Shown: positions 38,822 to 47,113 of the stretch, in pieces | Numbering within the stretch: the stretch's first letter is position 1 | How the letters are laid out: every line of letters begins with the position of its first letter | NCBI RefSeq assembly: GCF_004339025.1 | Contig: NZ_SMFT01000005.1 | Location: 104,688-168,687 of the forward strand | Source: Volucribacter psittacicida | GTDB taxonomy: Bacteria; Pseudomonadota; Gammaproteobacteria; Enterobacterales; Pasteurellaceae | Length of the DNA: 64,000 nt | Direction of reading: 5' to 3' | Notes under the pieces: generated by a model | Databases searched by the model: none | What the model saw: only the letters and a program-made list of their open reading frames with translations | Told to the model about the DNA's origin: nothing | Position numbers and translations under genes: made by a program

Positions 38822-40297
38822 ATGGCAAAAAAACAAGATTTAGTCAGCCTTATCGCCAGTCGAGCCAAAGCCTTTGATTTTTGGTCATTTATGCATTATT
38901 TGCCTAATCCTGATCCTGTGTTGAAAAAAATGGGGCGGGATATTTCGGTTTATCGGGAAATTTTAGCCGATAGCCACGTGGGCGGTTGCATTAAACGGCG
39001 TAAAGCAGCGATTAAGGGCTTGGAGTGGCGATTAACCACCACAGGCAATGAGCAGGTTGATGAAGCCTTAATGGCATGGTTTGAAACCTTGCCATTAAAT
39101 ACCCTGATCACCCAGATTCTTGATGCGGGCTTATTTGGTTATCAAGTCATGGAAGTGATGTGGCAGAACCAGCAAGGGATTTGGTTGCCTACTGACATTG
39201 TGGGTAAACCACAGGAATGGTTTGTCTTTGATGAAGATAATCAGCTTAAATTACGCACTAAAGACAATATTTGGGGCGAGCCTTTACCTGAAATGAAGTT
39301 TTTATTAACCACTAACCAAGCTGACTATACCAACCCTTATGGCAAAGCTGATTTAGCTTTATGCTTTTGGGCGGCAACCTTTAAAAAGGGCGGGCTTAAA
39401 TTTTGGCTAGAGTTTGTGGAAAAATATGCCACGCCGTTTTTAGTGGGAAAACACCCTCGCCAAGCTCAGTATAATGAAATTGATGAGCTACTGGATAGCC
39501 TTGAAGCGATGGTGGGTAATGCGGTAGCGGCTATTCCTGATGACAGCAGCATTAGTATTTTGGAAAGTGGCAGTAAAAGCGGTTCTTCTGAAGTCTTTGA
39601 TGCCTTTTTACGCTATTGTAAATCTGAAATTTCGGTGGCTTTACTGGGGCAAGACCAAACCACAGAAGCAGACAGCAATCGTGCCAGTGCCACTATTGGT
39701 TTAGAGGTCACTCGCGCCATTCGTGATGATGATGCCCGTTTGGTGGAGACCACCTTTAACCAGTTATTACAGTGGATTTGCCAACTGAATTATTCTGTCA
39801 ACCAATTACCAAAATTTGAGTTATATGAGCAAGAAAGCATTGATACCGCCCAAGTAGAGCGTGATGAAAAGCTCTATCAAATGGGGGTACGCTTTAGCCC
39901 TCAATATCTGGTGCGAACCTATGGCTTTGAGCAGGGGGATATTGAGCTAGCAAAGGCGGATAAAGAACCAAATCAACAAAGTGCGGTGCTAAAAAGCAGT
40001 GATTTTAGTGAGGCTCAGAAGCCGTTATCCATTGCAGATCAACTGGTGGATCAGTTAGCCAATACGGGCGAACCTATGATAGATCAATGGTTGCAGGGGG
40101 TTAGGGACAAATTAAGCCAAGCAGAAAGCCTTGAGGATTTTCGTAGCCAATTAGACAGCCTGATTCCCGAGCTTTCCTTTGCCGAGTATTCACAACTATT
40201 AGCTCAAACCGCCACCTTAGCGCAATTAGCAGGGCGTGAGTCTGTGCAAGCGGAACAACAAGCCAAAGGCAAAAAATCGGAGCAAAGCAATGGATAA
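38822..40297 (+). CDS. Portal protein (DUF935, Mu gp29)
   Basis: 491-residue portal of the DUF935 family: DPVLKKMGRDISVYREILADSHVGGCIKRRKAAI (diagnostic run YREILADSHVGGCIKRR) and ALLGQDQTTEAD in the middle. Forms the dodecameric ring for DNA entry. Follows the terminase by one base. Confidence 0.93.
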   Translation: MAKKQDLVSLIASRAKAFDFWSFMHYLPNPDPVLKKMGRDISVYREILADSHVGGCIKRRKAAIKGLEWRLTTTGNEQVDEALMAWFETLPLNTLITQILDAGLFGYQVMEVMWQNQQGIWLPTDIVGKPQEWFVFDEDNQLKLRTKDNIWGEPLPEMKFLLTTNQADYTNPYGKADLALCFWAATFKKGGLKFWLEFVEKYATPFLVGKHPRQAQYNEIDELLDSLEAMVGNAVAAIPDDSSISILESGSKSGSSEVFDAFLRYCKSEISVALLGQDQTTEADSNRASATIGLEVTRAIRDDDARLVETTFNQLLQWICQLNYSVNQLPKFELYEQESIDTAQVERDEKLYQMGVRFSPQYLVRTYGFEQGDIELAKADKEPNQQSAVLKSSDFSEAQKPLSIADQLVDQLANTGEPMIDQWLQGVRDKLSQAESLEDFRSQLDSLIPELSFAEYSQLLAQTATLAQLAGRESVQAEQQAKGKKSEQSNG

Positions 40298-41564
40298 CTT
40301 TGTTTTTGAAAATCAAGCTCGCTATTTTGCCAAAAAGCTGAATTTACCCACCCATAGCTATTTAGATATTTTAGGCAAAGAGCATGATTATTTTTTTGTG
40401 GTGGCAGGGGCGCATCGTAATGAGGTGTTAGGAGCCCTTCGGCAAGCAGTAGATGATGCCATTGAGCAAGGGGAAACCTTAGAAGCCTTTCGCCAACGCT
40501 TTGATGAGATTGTGGCAAAAACAGGTTGGCAATACCAAGGCGGTCGCAACTGGCGGACAAGGATTATTTATGACACTAATGTTTATGCCTCTTATAACCG
40601 CGGACGGCTTGAGCAGCATTTAGCGTTGGCGGAGGTGTTGCCTTATTGGGAGTATCAACATAATGATAACGCTCACCCACGCCAAGCGCATATTGATTTA
40701 GATGGTACCATTTTGCCCGCCACCGATCCCTTTTGGCGGTACTACTACCCCATTAAGGCTTATGGTTGCCATTGTACGGTAGTCGCACACGATGAAGCGG
40801 ATTTAAAAGCCATGGGCAAAACCTTAAGTGCTTCTCCGCCGATTGAATATGTGGATAAACGGGTGGGCGTTCGTTCTGGCAATCCTCGCTGGGTCAGTGT
40901 GCCGAAAGGCTATGATGTGGGCTTTAGCCCCTATGATTTTAATCAGCTCACGGCTAGCCGTGATGCCGATATTGATAAAGTGTTGATGCAAAAGCTAGTA
41001 AGCAGTGAGCCTAGATTTGCCGATTTATTATTGCGTGATGTGCTAAAAACCACGTCAGCCACTACTATGCTTAATCAGTCAATGCGGACAATGGTACAAC
41101 AGGTGTCAACGGAAAAAGTGGCTCGTGGGCAATTAAAATATGTGGGGACGTTACCCCATCAAGTGACAGAGCGTTTAACTCGCTTAGATAGAACCCCACA
41201 AACCGCAGTGATTGCGGTGCGTGATCAGGATATTCTGCACGCCCTGCGAGAAAGCAAACAAGCCAAGCAGTTAAGTTTGCCCGAAGCCTTTTGGTATAAC
41301 CTGCCTGAAAAACTGCAACAGCCCAAAGCGATTTTATTGCAGACCGATCGCTCAGGCAAAGACAATTTACTGTATATTTTTGAGACGGAGCAAGGCAAGG
41401 TGGCAGTGAAATTGGATTATGAAGTGAAATTAAAAGATCCATTATCAGGGAAAAAGCTGACACATAAATTGAATTTAGTTAGGACAGGTTCAATAATCAA
41501 CTCCGATTTAGATTGGATAAACTTGAAAAAATCTTATCAATTATTATGGGGAAGTTTAGATTAG
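40290..41564 (+). CDS. F-like head morphogenesis protein with C-terminal extension (MuF)
   Basis: 424 residues; ATG 40290 overlaps the portal gene. Residues about 40-200 are the SPP1 gp7/Mu F domain (IIYDTNVYASYNRGR, HPRQAHIDLDG, PIKAYGCHCTVVAHDEADL). Residues about 303-424 form an extra domain (AVIAVRDQDILHALRE...WYNLPEKL...LLYIFE...NLVRTGSIINSD). Fusions of toxin-type nucleases (PBECR-like) to MuF proteins are known, and this domain resembles them in layout, but I cannot prove catalytic function. A structured element follows at once. Confidence 0.88.
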   Translation: MDNFVFENQARYFAKKLNLPTHSYLDILGKEHDYFFVVAGAHRNEVLGALRQAVDDAIEQGETLEAFRQRFDEIVAKTGWQYQGGRNWRTRIIYDTNVYASYNRGRLEQHLALAEVLPYWEYQHNDNAHPRQAHIDLDGTILPATDPFWRYYYPIKAYGCHCTVVAHDEADLKAMGKTLSASPPIEYVDKRVGVRSGNPRWVSVPKGYDVGFSPYDFNQLTASRDADIDKVLMQKLVSSEPRFADLLLRDVLKTTSATTMLNQSMRTMVQQVSTEKVARGQLKYVGTLPHQVTERLTRLDRTPQTAVIAVRDQDILHALRESKQAKQLSLPEAFWYNLPEKLQQPKAILLQTDRSGKDNLLYIFETEQGKVAVKLDYEVKLKDPLSGKKLTHKLNLVRTGSIINSDLDWINLKKSYQLLWGSLD

Positions 41565-41643
41565 CCACAGTTTGCCTGATTCGAACAGGATAATACGGGC
41601 GACAAACCAATCGTAACCTTTCCAGTAGGAAACCCCTGTGGCT
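41563..41643. ncRNA. Structured RNA candidate after the F-like gene
   Basis: Closed by a perfect 8-base stem AGCCACAG (41563-41570)/CTGTGGCT (41636-41643). Inside, on the plus strand: GTTTG/CAAAC, a CCTG/CAGG hairpin with loop ATTCGAA, and a TTTCC-AGTA-GGAAA hairpin; GGG and CCCC runs could pair as a pseudoknot. The helices stack without gaps. On the minus strand the hairpin reads CCTGTTCGAATCAGG, a T-arm look-alike. Function unknown; it begins inside the stop codon of the F-like gene. Confidence 0.65.
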
Positions 41644-41697
41644 GACTAAATCATACGCTTTTATTGTTTTTTAATCAATCATAAACGAGCTAAACCA

Positions 41698-42156
41698 ATG
41701 ATAAAAATTACCCTTGATGATAAACAAGCTAATCAGCAACTACGGCGTATTGCTAATCAATTAAAAAAACCTCGTTTACTTTATGGTGTATTAGGCGAAA
41801 CCTTAAAGAAACTGCATAAAGAACGCTTTAAGCAAGAGATCAGCCCCGAGGGTAAAAAGTGGCGAGCCTTATCGCCTGCCACGCTGGCGCAAAAAGGCAA
41901 ACGAGGCAAAAGCCTGAAAATCCTACGCCAAGATGGTTATTTAAGTGATAAAACCGCCTATAACTATGATGATAAACGCTTGGAGTTTGGTAGCTCTGCC
42001 AAATATGCTCGCTTGCATCAATTTGGCGGCAAAGCGGGCAGAGGGCGGAAAGTGCTTATTCCTGCCCGTCCTTGGTTGGGGGTAACTGAACAAGATAAGC
42101 AAAGATTATTGCAGAAAGCCACCGCACTTTTACGCCGTCAGTTAAGTCAAAAATGA
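41698..42156 (+). CDS. Virion morphogenesis protein (Mu G, gp31)
   Basis: 152 residues of the phage virion morphogenesis (tail completion) family: LRRIANQLKKPRLLYGVLGETL near the start, SPEGKKWRALSPATLAQKG, and RLHQFGGKAGRGRKVLIPAR (19-20 residue family blocks). Preceded by AACGAG rather than a strong ribosome site. Confidence 0.88.
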   Translation: MIKITLDDKQANQQLRRIANQLKKPRLLYGVLGETLKKLHKERFKQEISPEGKKWRALSPATLAQKGKRGKSLKILRQDGYLSDKTAYNYDDKRLEFGSSAKYARLHQFGGKAGRGRKVLIPARPWLGVTEQDKQRLLQKATALLRRQLSQK

Positions 42157-42356
42157 CGCTAATACATAGTGCATTGGCAATGTTGTATCATTGCGATTTT
42201 AATCAAATAGCCTAAGCGTTTAGGCTGCCTGAAAAGCCTTGATGACTTTTTGCCGTTTTAAGCTGTTTTTAGCCGTTTTTTGCTTTCAGGTAGCCTTAGG
42301 TATTCGTCAAAAAATTTAAACAATCCTTGAGCAATTTAAACGGCATTTAAACGGGT

Positions 42357-42488
42357 CAGAGGACAGAAGACGGAAGACAGAGGACTGATGTTGACAGTAG
42401 TCAGTTAACAGTAATCAGTCTGGATACTGTTTTCAGGTTACTGTTCACTTCTGTCCTCTGTCTTCCGTCCTCTGTCTTCTGCCCTCTG
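42357..42488. repeat. Long purine/pyrimidine inverted repeat
   Basis: The left arm (42357-42385, CAGAGGACAGAAGACGGAAG...) is almost all purine; the right arm (42453-42488) is its complement with one additional 7-base AGAGGAC unit. The 67-base centre contains its own repeats (CAGTAGTCAGTTAACAGTAA). It could form a cruciform or, being purine/pyrimidine biased, a triplex. Looks like an inserted small palindromic element. Confidence 0.7.
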
Positions 42489-42492
42489 AAAT

Positions 42493-42512
42493 CTTTAAAG
42501 CCCTTTAAAAGC
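42493..42512 (+). promoter_or_regulatory. Late box 2 upstream of protease I
   Basis: CTTTAAAGCCCTTTAAAAGC, 19 of 20 identical to late box 3. The position matches Mu promoter PI. 47 bases to the start codon of gene I. Confidence 0.55.
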
Positions 42513-42531
42513 CTTTTCTTTTCCCTTTCGC

Positions 42532-42562
42532 CATAATGTTCCGCATTAAGGAGAACATTATG
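42532..42562 (+). promoter_or_regulatory. Start-codon hairpin of protease I
   Basis: CATAATGTTC (42532-42541) pairs perfectly with GAACATTATG (42553-42562). The start codon ATG (42560-42562) is in the stem and AAGGAG is at the loop/stem edge, so translation would be blocked when folded. Confidence 0.65.
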
Positions 42563-43534
42563 CCGTTAATTGACATTTTTAGAGCAGGTAAACGCCCTGA
42601 CCGTTTTGGGCAGGAATACCATTTTACCTGTGCGGATTTGCAGCAGGTCGCTGACAACTATGATCCTGATTTTCACGAAGCCCCTTTGGTAATCGGACAT
42701 CCTAGCCATAATCACCCTGCTTGGGGCTGGGTCAAAGCCTTGCAAGTAGAGGGCGATATTTTAAAAGCCCAAGTAGCGCAATTAGATCCTGATTTTGCCG
42801 AGATGGTGCAAGCGGGACGTTTTAAGAAAGTCTCTGCATCGTTCTATTTGCCTGATAGCCCAGCCAATCCCAAACAAGGGGTATTGATGTTACGCCACGT
42901 GGGCTTTTTGGGGGCAATGCCGCCTGCGGTGAAAGGCTTAAAACAAGTGGAATTTAGTGATGATGAGCAAGGGATTGTGGATTTTTGTGATAGCGAGCAA
43001 GCCCCTTGTACTCAAGTCCACTCCGAGCAACCTATTTCAACTCAACCCCAACAAGGAGAACCTTTAATGACAGAAGAAGAAATTAAGGCAATGCAAGCGG
43101 AAAATGCTTTGTTAAAAGCAGAAAAGCAACGCCTTGAGCAAGAAAAAGCCGAGCAGGCTTTAAACGCCGTCAAACAAGCCAATGCTGATTTTGCCGAAGG
43201 CTTAGTGAAAGAAGGCAAACTTGCCCCTGTGGTCAAAGCGCCATTGCTTTCGGCGTTAAATAACTTGGCGGAAATCAGCGCAGGGCGTGAGCCTGAGTTT
43301 AATGAGGGCGAAGATATTTTAAGCCAATTTAAAACCGCACTGGCGGCAAGCCCTGTGCTTTTAGAGTTTGGCGAAGTGGCGGACAAAGAGAAAGTCGCAA
43401 GCCAACAAACGGATTGTGTGGAATATGCAGAAGGCACTGATCCTGCGTCTATTGAGGCAGATAAGGCTATTCGTCAGTATATGACCGAACACAATGTTGA
43501 TTACACCACAGCGTTTAATGCGTTATACCATTAA
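42560..43534 (+). CDS. Prohead protease (Mu I, gp32)
   Basis: 324-residue maturation protease with fused scaffold. The N-terminal half (LIDIFRAGKRPDRFGQEYHF, VIGHPSHNHPAWGWV with the conserved His pair, RFKKVSASFYLP with the nucleophile Ser) is the protease; the C-terminal part is a Glu/Lys/Ala coiled coil. Start ATG 42560 follows AAGGAG; the longer frame from 42536 is not needed. Confidence 0.9.
   Translation: MPLIDIFRAGKRPDRFGQEYHFTCADLQQVADNYDPDFHEAPLVIGHPSHNHPAWGWVKALQVEGDILKAQVAQLDPDFAEMVQAGRFKKVSASFYLPDSPANPKQGVLMLRHVGFLGAMPPAVKGLKQVEFSDDEQGIVDFCDSEQAPCTQVHSEQPISTQPQQGEPLMTEEEIKAMQAENALLKAEKQRLEQEKAEQALNAVKQANADFAEGLVKEGKLAPVVKAPLLSALNNLAEISAGREPEFNEGEDILSQFKTALAASPVLLEFGEVADKEKVASQQTDCVEYAEGTDPASIEADKAIRQYMTEHNVDYTTAFNALYH
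43067..43534 (+). CDS. Internal scaffold protein (Mu Z-like), in frame in gene I
   Basis: An internal ATG (43067) with a strong AAGGAG site gives 155 residues identical to the C-terminus of the protease: MTEEEIKAMQAENALLKAEK and on. This reproduces the Mu I/Z arrangement, in which the scaffold is made separately from the same frame. Confidence 0.8.
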   Translation: MTEEEIKAMQAENALLKAEKQRLEQEKAEQALNAVKQANADFAEGLVKEGKLAPVVKAPLLSALNNLAEISAGREPEFNEGEDILSQFKTALAASPVLLEFGEVADKEKVASQQTDCVEYAEGTDPASIEADKAIRQYMTEHNVDYTTAFNALYH

Positions 43535-43543
43535 GGAGACATT

Positions 43544-44476
43544 ATGACTAAAACCCACGACCTTGCCAAATTACGTGTGCAAGACCCTGTTTTAACCCAA
43601 TTAGCTCAAGGCTATCGCAACAATGAACTGATTTGTGAAACCTTAATGCCTGTGGTGGAAATTGACAAAGAGGCAGGCAAAATCCCGCAGTTTGGACGTT
43701 TAGCTTTCAGGCTGCCTAATACGGTGCGTAGCTTACGTGGTTCCTCAAACCGTTTAGATCCTGAAGATATTAGCGCCATTGATGTGGCATTAGAAGAGCA
43801 TGATGTGGAATATGCCATTGACTATCGTGAAGAAAATGAAGCCATTTTCTCCTTACGCCAATATGCCTTACAGACCACGCAAGATGTGATTGCCTTAGGG
43901 CGTGAAGTGGAAGTCGCCACCTTAGCGCAAAATGACAACAGTTATGATATGACCAATAAAATCGCTTTAAGCGGCACGTCACAATTTAGTGATCCCCAAT
44001 CTGATCCCTTTAAAGTGATTGCGGATGGGGTGCGAACCATTAAACGTACCATTGGGCGTAAGCCGAATGTTTGTGTGATTGCAGGCGATGTCTGGCAGGT
44101 ACTTAAAGAGCATCCAAAAGTCATCGAGAAAATCAAATATGTGCAAGTGGGCATTATTACCCCTGAAATCTTTGCCAAATTAATCAATGTGGAACAAGTG
44201 AAAATTGGTGAGGCAGTGAAAGAGGAAAGCAATGTGCTCAAAGATATTTGGAGCAAAACCATTGTACTGGCTTATGTGGCACCTCGCTCCACAGAGAAAA
44301 AAGGCACAGTCTATGAGCCTTCTTATGGTTACACCGTACGCCGTAAACAAGGCTTGTTTGTGGATACCTATAAAGAGCAAGGCGGTAAATTAGAGGTGAT
44401 TCGTTGTACCGATATTCATAAACCGCATTTAGTGGGCAAAGCGGCAGGCTATTTGATTAAGGACTGTATTGCCTGA
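43544..44476 (+). CDS. Major capsid protein
   Basis: 310 residues in the position of Mu T. Typical capsid features: LAKLRVQDPVLTQLAQGYRN start, a central NVCVIAGDVWQVLKEHPKV domain and EPSYGYTVRRKQGLFVDTYKE near the end. The sequence is not obviously Mu gpT-like and may be of another HK97-fold subfamily; assignment rests on order, size and these patterns. Confidence 0.85.
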   Translation: MTKTHDLAKLRVQDPVLTQLAQGYRNNELICETLMPVVEIDKEAGKIPQFGRLAFRLPNTVRSLRGSSNRLDPEDISAIDVALEEHDVEYAIDYREENEAIFSLRQYALQTTQDVIALGREVEVATLAQNDNSYDMTNKIALSGTSQFSDPQSDPFKVIADGVRTIKRTIGRKPNVCVIAGDVWQVLKEHPKVIEKIKYVQVGIITPEIFAKLINVEQVKIGEAVKEESNVLKDIWSKTIVLAYVAPRSTEKKGTVYEPSYGYTVRRKQGLFVDTYKEQGGKLEVIRCTDIHKPHLVGKAAGYLIKDCIA

Positions 44477-44492
44477 TTTAAAGGTGCATTAA

Positions 44493-44521
44493 ACCGCATT
44501 TAAAGCCCCTTTAAGTGCGGT
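44493..44521 (+). terminator. Hairpin after the capsid gene (USS arm)
   Basis: ACCGCATTTAAAG pairs with CTTTAAGTGCGGT (13 pairs, one G-T) with a CCC loop. The 3' arm contains an uptake sequence (44513-44521). A-rich then T-rich sequence follows. May damp transcription past the highly expressed capsid gene. Confidence 0.65.
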
Positions 44522-44553
44522 CAAATTGACGAAAAATTTTTAAGGAGTAAACA

Positions 44554-44817
44554 ATGAAAAACTATATTGTGACCGCTTCAATGGCCATTTTACATAATGG
44601 CAAACGCTATGAGCAAGGCGATCAGATTGAGCTTACCCCGCAACAGGCTGACAAGCTGGCGTTATATGTTGAGCTTGATCAGGAAGCAGAAAAAGCGCAA
44701 CAAGCGGAAGCTAAACGTCTTGAAGCAGAGCGTAAAGCCAAAGAAAAAGTGGAAAAACAAGCTCAAACAAAGAAAAATGCCACAAAACAGGCGAATGCCA
44801 CAGAGGATAAACAATAA
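44554..44817 (+). CDS. Mu gp35-like small head protein
   Basis: 87 residues: a short N-terminal domain (YIVTASMAILHNGKRYEQGD, QIELTPQQADKLALY) and a highly charged Ala/Lys/Glu helix. Sits between capsid and gp36 as in Mu. AAGGAG upstream; shares its last base with the next start. Confidence 0.7.
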   Translation: MKNYIVTASMAILHNGKRYEQGDQIELTPQQADKLALYVELDQEAEKAQQAEAKRLEAERKAKEKVEKQAQTKKNATKQANATEDKQ

Positions 44818-45242
44818 TGTATATCTCGGTACAGGATATAAAGGAAATCGTTAGCGAACCCACTTTAATTAGTCTCTCTAATGATACGTCACGCGCGACG
44901 GCGGTGGATGAAAGCGTGGTTGAACGAGCTTGTCAATATGCCAGTGAAATGGTGGATGGCTATTTACGTTCACGTTATCCCTTACCTTTAGTCCAAGTAC
45001 CGACGATTGTGCGCCATATTTGCTTGTACTTAGCCCGATTTTGGCTTTATTCACGCCGTCCTGATGGCAAAGGCTTTCCAGACAATGTCAAGCAAACCTA
45101 TGAGCAAGCCTTAAAAGATTTAGAGCGTATTCAAGCGGGTAAGTTGCATTTGGGCATTGCCGAGCAAAGGGAAGCTAGCCAGCCTACTAGCCTAAAATTT
45201 AAAGCCAAAGCCCCAGCCAAACTGGATTTATCAGGATATTAA
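44817..45242 (+). CDS. DUF1320 family head-tail protein (Mu gp36)
   Basis: 141 residues of the DUF1320 family: VVERACQYASEMVDGYLRSRYPLPL and VRHICLYLARFWLYSRRPDG. A head completion/connector-type protein. TAATG overlap with gp35-like gene. Confidence 0.88.
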   Translation: MYISVQDIKEIVSEPTLISLSNDTSRATAVDESVVERACQYASEMVDGYLRSRYPLPLVQVPTIVRHICLYLARFWLYSRRPDGKGFPDNVKQTYEQALKDLERIQAGKLHLGIAEQREASQPTSLKFKAKAPAKLDLSGY

Positions 45243-45244
45243 CC

Positions 45245-45709
45245 ATGAGCCAAACCTTAACCATTTTAGACAGTATCAGGCAACGGCTATGGGATAAAAC
45301 CCAATCCTTTAGCGTAGAGCTCTTTCCTGATGATTTAGCCCATTATCATTTAACCGATGAATATGGGGCGATTTTGGTGCAATACGCAGGCTCTGAGTTC
45401 GATAGCCTTGATAGTAGCGATATTATTCAGCAACGGCGAAAAATACAGGTGGCATTAACGGTCATTGCCCGTAGTCAACATCAAGATAATGGTGCATTAG
45501 CGGTATTAGATCAGATTAGGCTTGCCATTGTGGGCTTTAAGCCAACCCATTGCACCCCTTGTCATTTAATTAGCGAAGCCTTTGCGGGCGAGGAAGATGG
45601 GCTATGGCAATATCAACTGATGATCCAAACAGAAACCTGGCAAGTGGAGCAAATAGAGCAAGCCAGTTTAACCGCATTAAATACCATTCATATTCAGAAA
45701 AAAACATAG
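45245..45709 (+). CDS. Gp37-like tail terminator (DUF1834)
   Basis: 154 residues: TLTILDSIRQRLWDKTQSFS and YAGSEFDSLDSSDIIQQRRK with QVALTVIAR fit the gp37 family of Mu-like phages. Two bases after the gp36-like gene. Confidence 0.8.
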   Translation: MSQTLTILDSIRQRLWDKTQSFSVELFPDDLAHYHLTDEYGAILVQYAGSEFDSLDSSDIIQQRRKIQVALTVIARSQHQDNGALAVLDQIRLAIVGFKPTHCTPCHLISEAFAGEEDGLWQYQLMIQTETWQVEQIEQASLTALNTIHIQKKT

Positions 45710-45719
45710 GAGACAACTT

Positions 45720-47105
45720 ATGGCATTTCATCATGGCACCAAAACGGTGCGCGAAACAGGGGGCTCTGTCGCGGTAGAAACCGTTGATGGGGCAATTATT
45801 GGCATTGTTGGAACGGCACCCCTTGGGGCAGTCAATGAATTAACCTTATGCCAGACCAGCAAAGATTTTGCCCAATTTGGCACGATTATCAATCAAGGCT
45901 TTAGCTTGCCCGATGCTTTTGATATTTTAGCCCGTTATGCAGCAGGTAAGGTTTATGTGGTGAATGTGCTTGATCCCACCAAGCATAAAACGGAAATTAC
46001 CGATGAAGTATTGACACAAGATAATGCCACATTGACCGCTTATACTACACAAAAAGCCTTGTTATCATTAACATTAAAGTCAGGAAGTGATGCACTCGTT
46101 GAAAATACTGACTATGTTGTGAACTTGCTGACGGGCGAAATTCAATTCAATAAAATTCATAACGATTTAAAAGCGACTTATCATTATGCTGATGCAAATA
46201 AAGTCACTGAGGACGAAATCAAGGGCGGAATTGACTCGGTAACAGGTAAGCGTAAAGGCTTTGAATTATTACGAGATGGTTTTAACTTATTTGGAGCAGA
46301 CGCTAAGATCTTGCTTTGTCCTGATTATGATAATACCGCCAGTTGTGCGGCAGCCCTTGCGACCCTTGCCGAACAATTAAAAGCGGTGGCTTATATTCAG
46401 TTACCTAAAGGCACGAGCTTATCACAAGCGATTTCTGGACGGGGTCCACTCGGCACCATTAACGCTTCTGCCAGTTCAGAGCGGGTTCGCCACTTTTTCC
46501 CTTATGTGCAGGGTTCCCACAATACCCTTGAGAATTTAGCGGTACACGCCGCAGGTTTGCGGATGAAAGTGGATACCGAGCAAGGCTATTGGTTCTCTAC
46601 TTCTAACCGTGCGTTACAAGGGGTGATTGGCTTAGAGATTCCGTTAACCGCCCGAGTAGATGATGAGCAATCAGAAACGAATTTACTCAATGCGGTGGGT
46701 ATTACTACGGTGTTTAATAGCTTTGGTACAGGCTTTAGATTATGGGGTAACCGCTCTTCTAACTACCCTACAGTTACCCATATTATTAACTTTGAAACGG
46801 CATTGCGTACAGGGGATTTAATTGATGAAAGCATTCGTCGTTCGGAGTTGCAATATATTGACCGCCCAATTGATGAGGCGTTAATTGACAGCCTGATTGA
46901 AACGGTAGATACCTATTTACGTGCCTTGCCTTCTATTGTGGGTTATTCAGTCAGCCTTGATTATGACTACGATTTAGTCGATGCCTTTAGTAAAGGACAG
47001 GTGCCATTAAAATACGACTATACCCCGAAAATCCCTGCGGAGTTGATTACCAATAAATCGGTGATGACCCGTAAATATTTAGCCAATTTAGTCTCAAGTC
47101 GCTAG
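45720..47105 (+). CDS. Contractile tail sheath protein (Mu gp39/L type)
   Basis: 461-residue sheath protein: HHGTKTVRETGGSVAVETVD start, IIGIVGTAP, and the conserved C-terminal domain (FNSFGTGFRLWGNRSSNYP). Forms the contractile outer tube. GGAG upstream. Confidence 0.93.
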   Translation: MAFHHGTKTVRETGGSVAVETVDGAIIGIVGTAPLGAVNELTLCQTSKDFAQFGTIINQGFSLPDAFDILARYAAGKVYVVNVLDPTKHKTEITDEVLTQDNATLTAYTTQKALLSLTLKSGSDALVENTDYVVNLLTGEIQFNKIHNDLKATYHYADANKVTEDEIKGGIDSVTGKRKGFELLRDGFNLFGADAKILLCPDYDNTASCAAALATLAEQLKAVAYIQLPKGTSLSQAISGRGPLGTINASASSERVRHFFPYVQGSHNTLENLAVHAAGLRMKVDTEQGYWFSTSNRALQGVIGLEIPLTARVDDEQSETNLLNAVGITTVFNSFGTGFRLWGNRSSNYPTVTHIINFETALRTGDLIDESIRRSELQYIDRPIDEALIDSLIETVDTYLRALPSIVGYSVSLDYDYDLVDAFSKGQVPLKYDYTPKIPAELITNKSVMTRKYLANLVSSR

Positions 47106-47113
47106 GAGGAAAA

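Larger units (their letters stand above)
42157..42559. other. Non-coding G-I gap, candidate strong gyrase site region
   Basis: 403 bases without a gene in an otherwise compact late region. It holds a small hairpin AGCCTAA-gcg-TTTAGGCT (42209-42226), an inverted pair AGGCTGCCTGAAAAGC (42222-42237)/GCTTTCAGGTAGCCT (42282-42296), the purine-rich palindrome at 42357-42488, and late box 2. Mu carries its central strong gyrase-binding site between G and I; this gap is 16.8-17.2 kb from the left end of a 37.7-kb element. Gyrase binding is inferred from position only. Confidence 0.55.

Noticed and set aside
41563..41643. tRNA gene on the minus strand
   Set aside because: Acceptor-like stem and a T-arm-like hairpin are present, but there is no D-arm, no anticodon arm and the T-arm does not abut the acceptor stem. 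Kept as a structured element only.
42357..42488. CRISPR array
   Set aside because: The AGAGGAC/AGAAGAC units are short, degenerate and palindromically arranged, with no regular spacers and no cas genes.
44597..44854. Second-frame ORF overlapping the gp35-like gene
   Set aside because: Lys/Arg-rich shadow of the Ala/Glu-rich frame; the annotated frame has the ribosome site and family fit.
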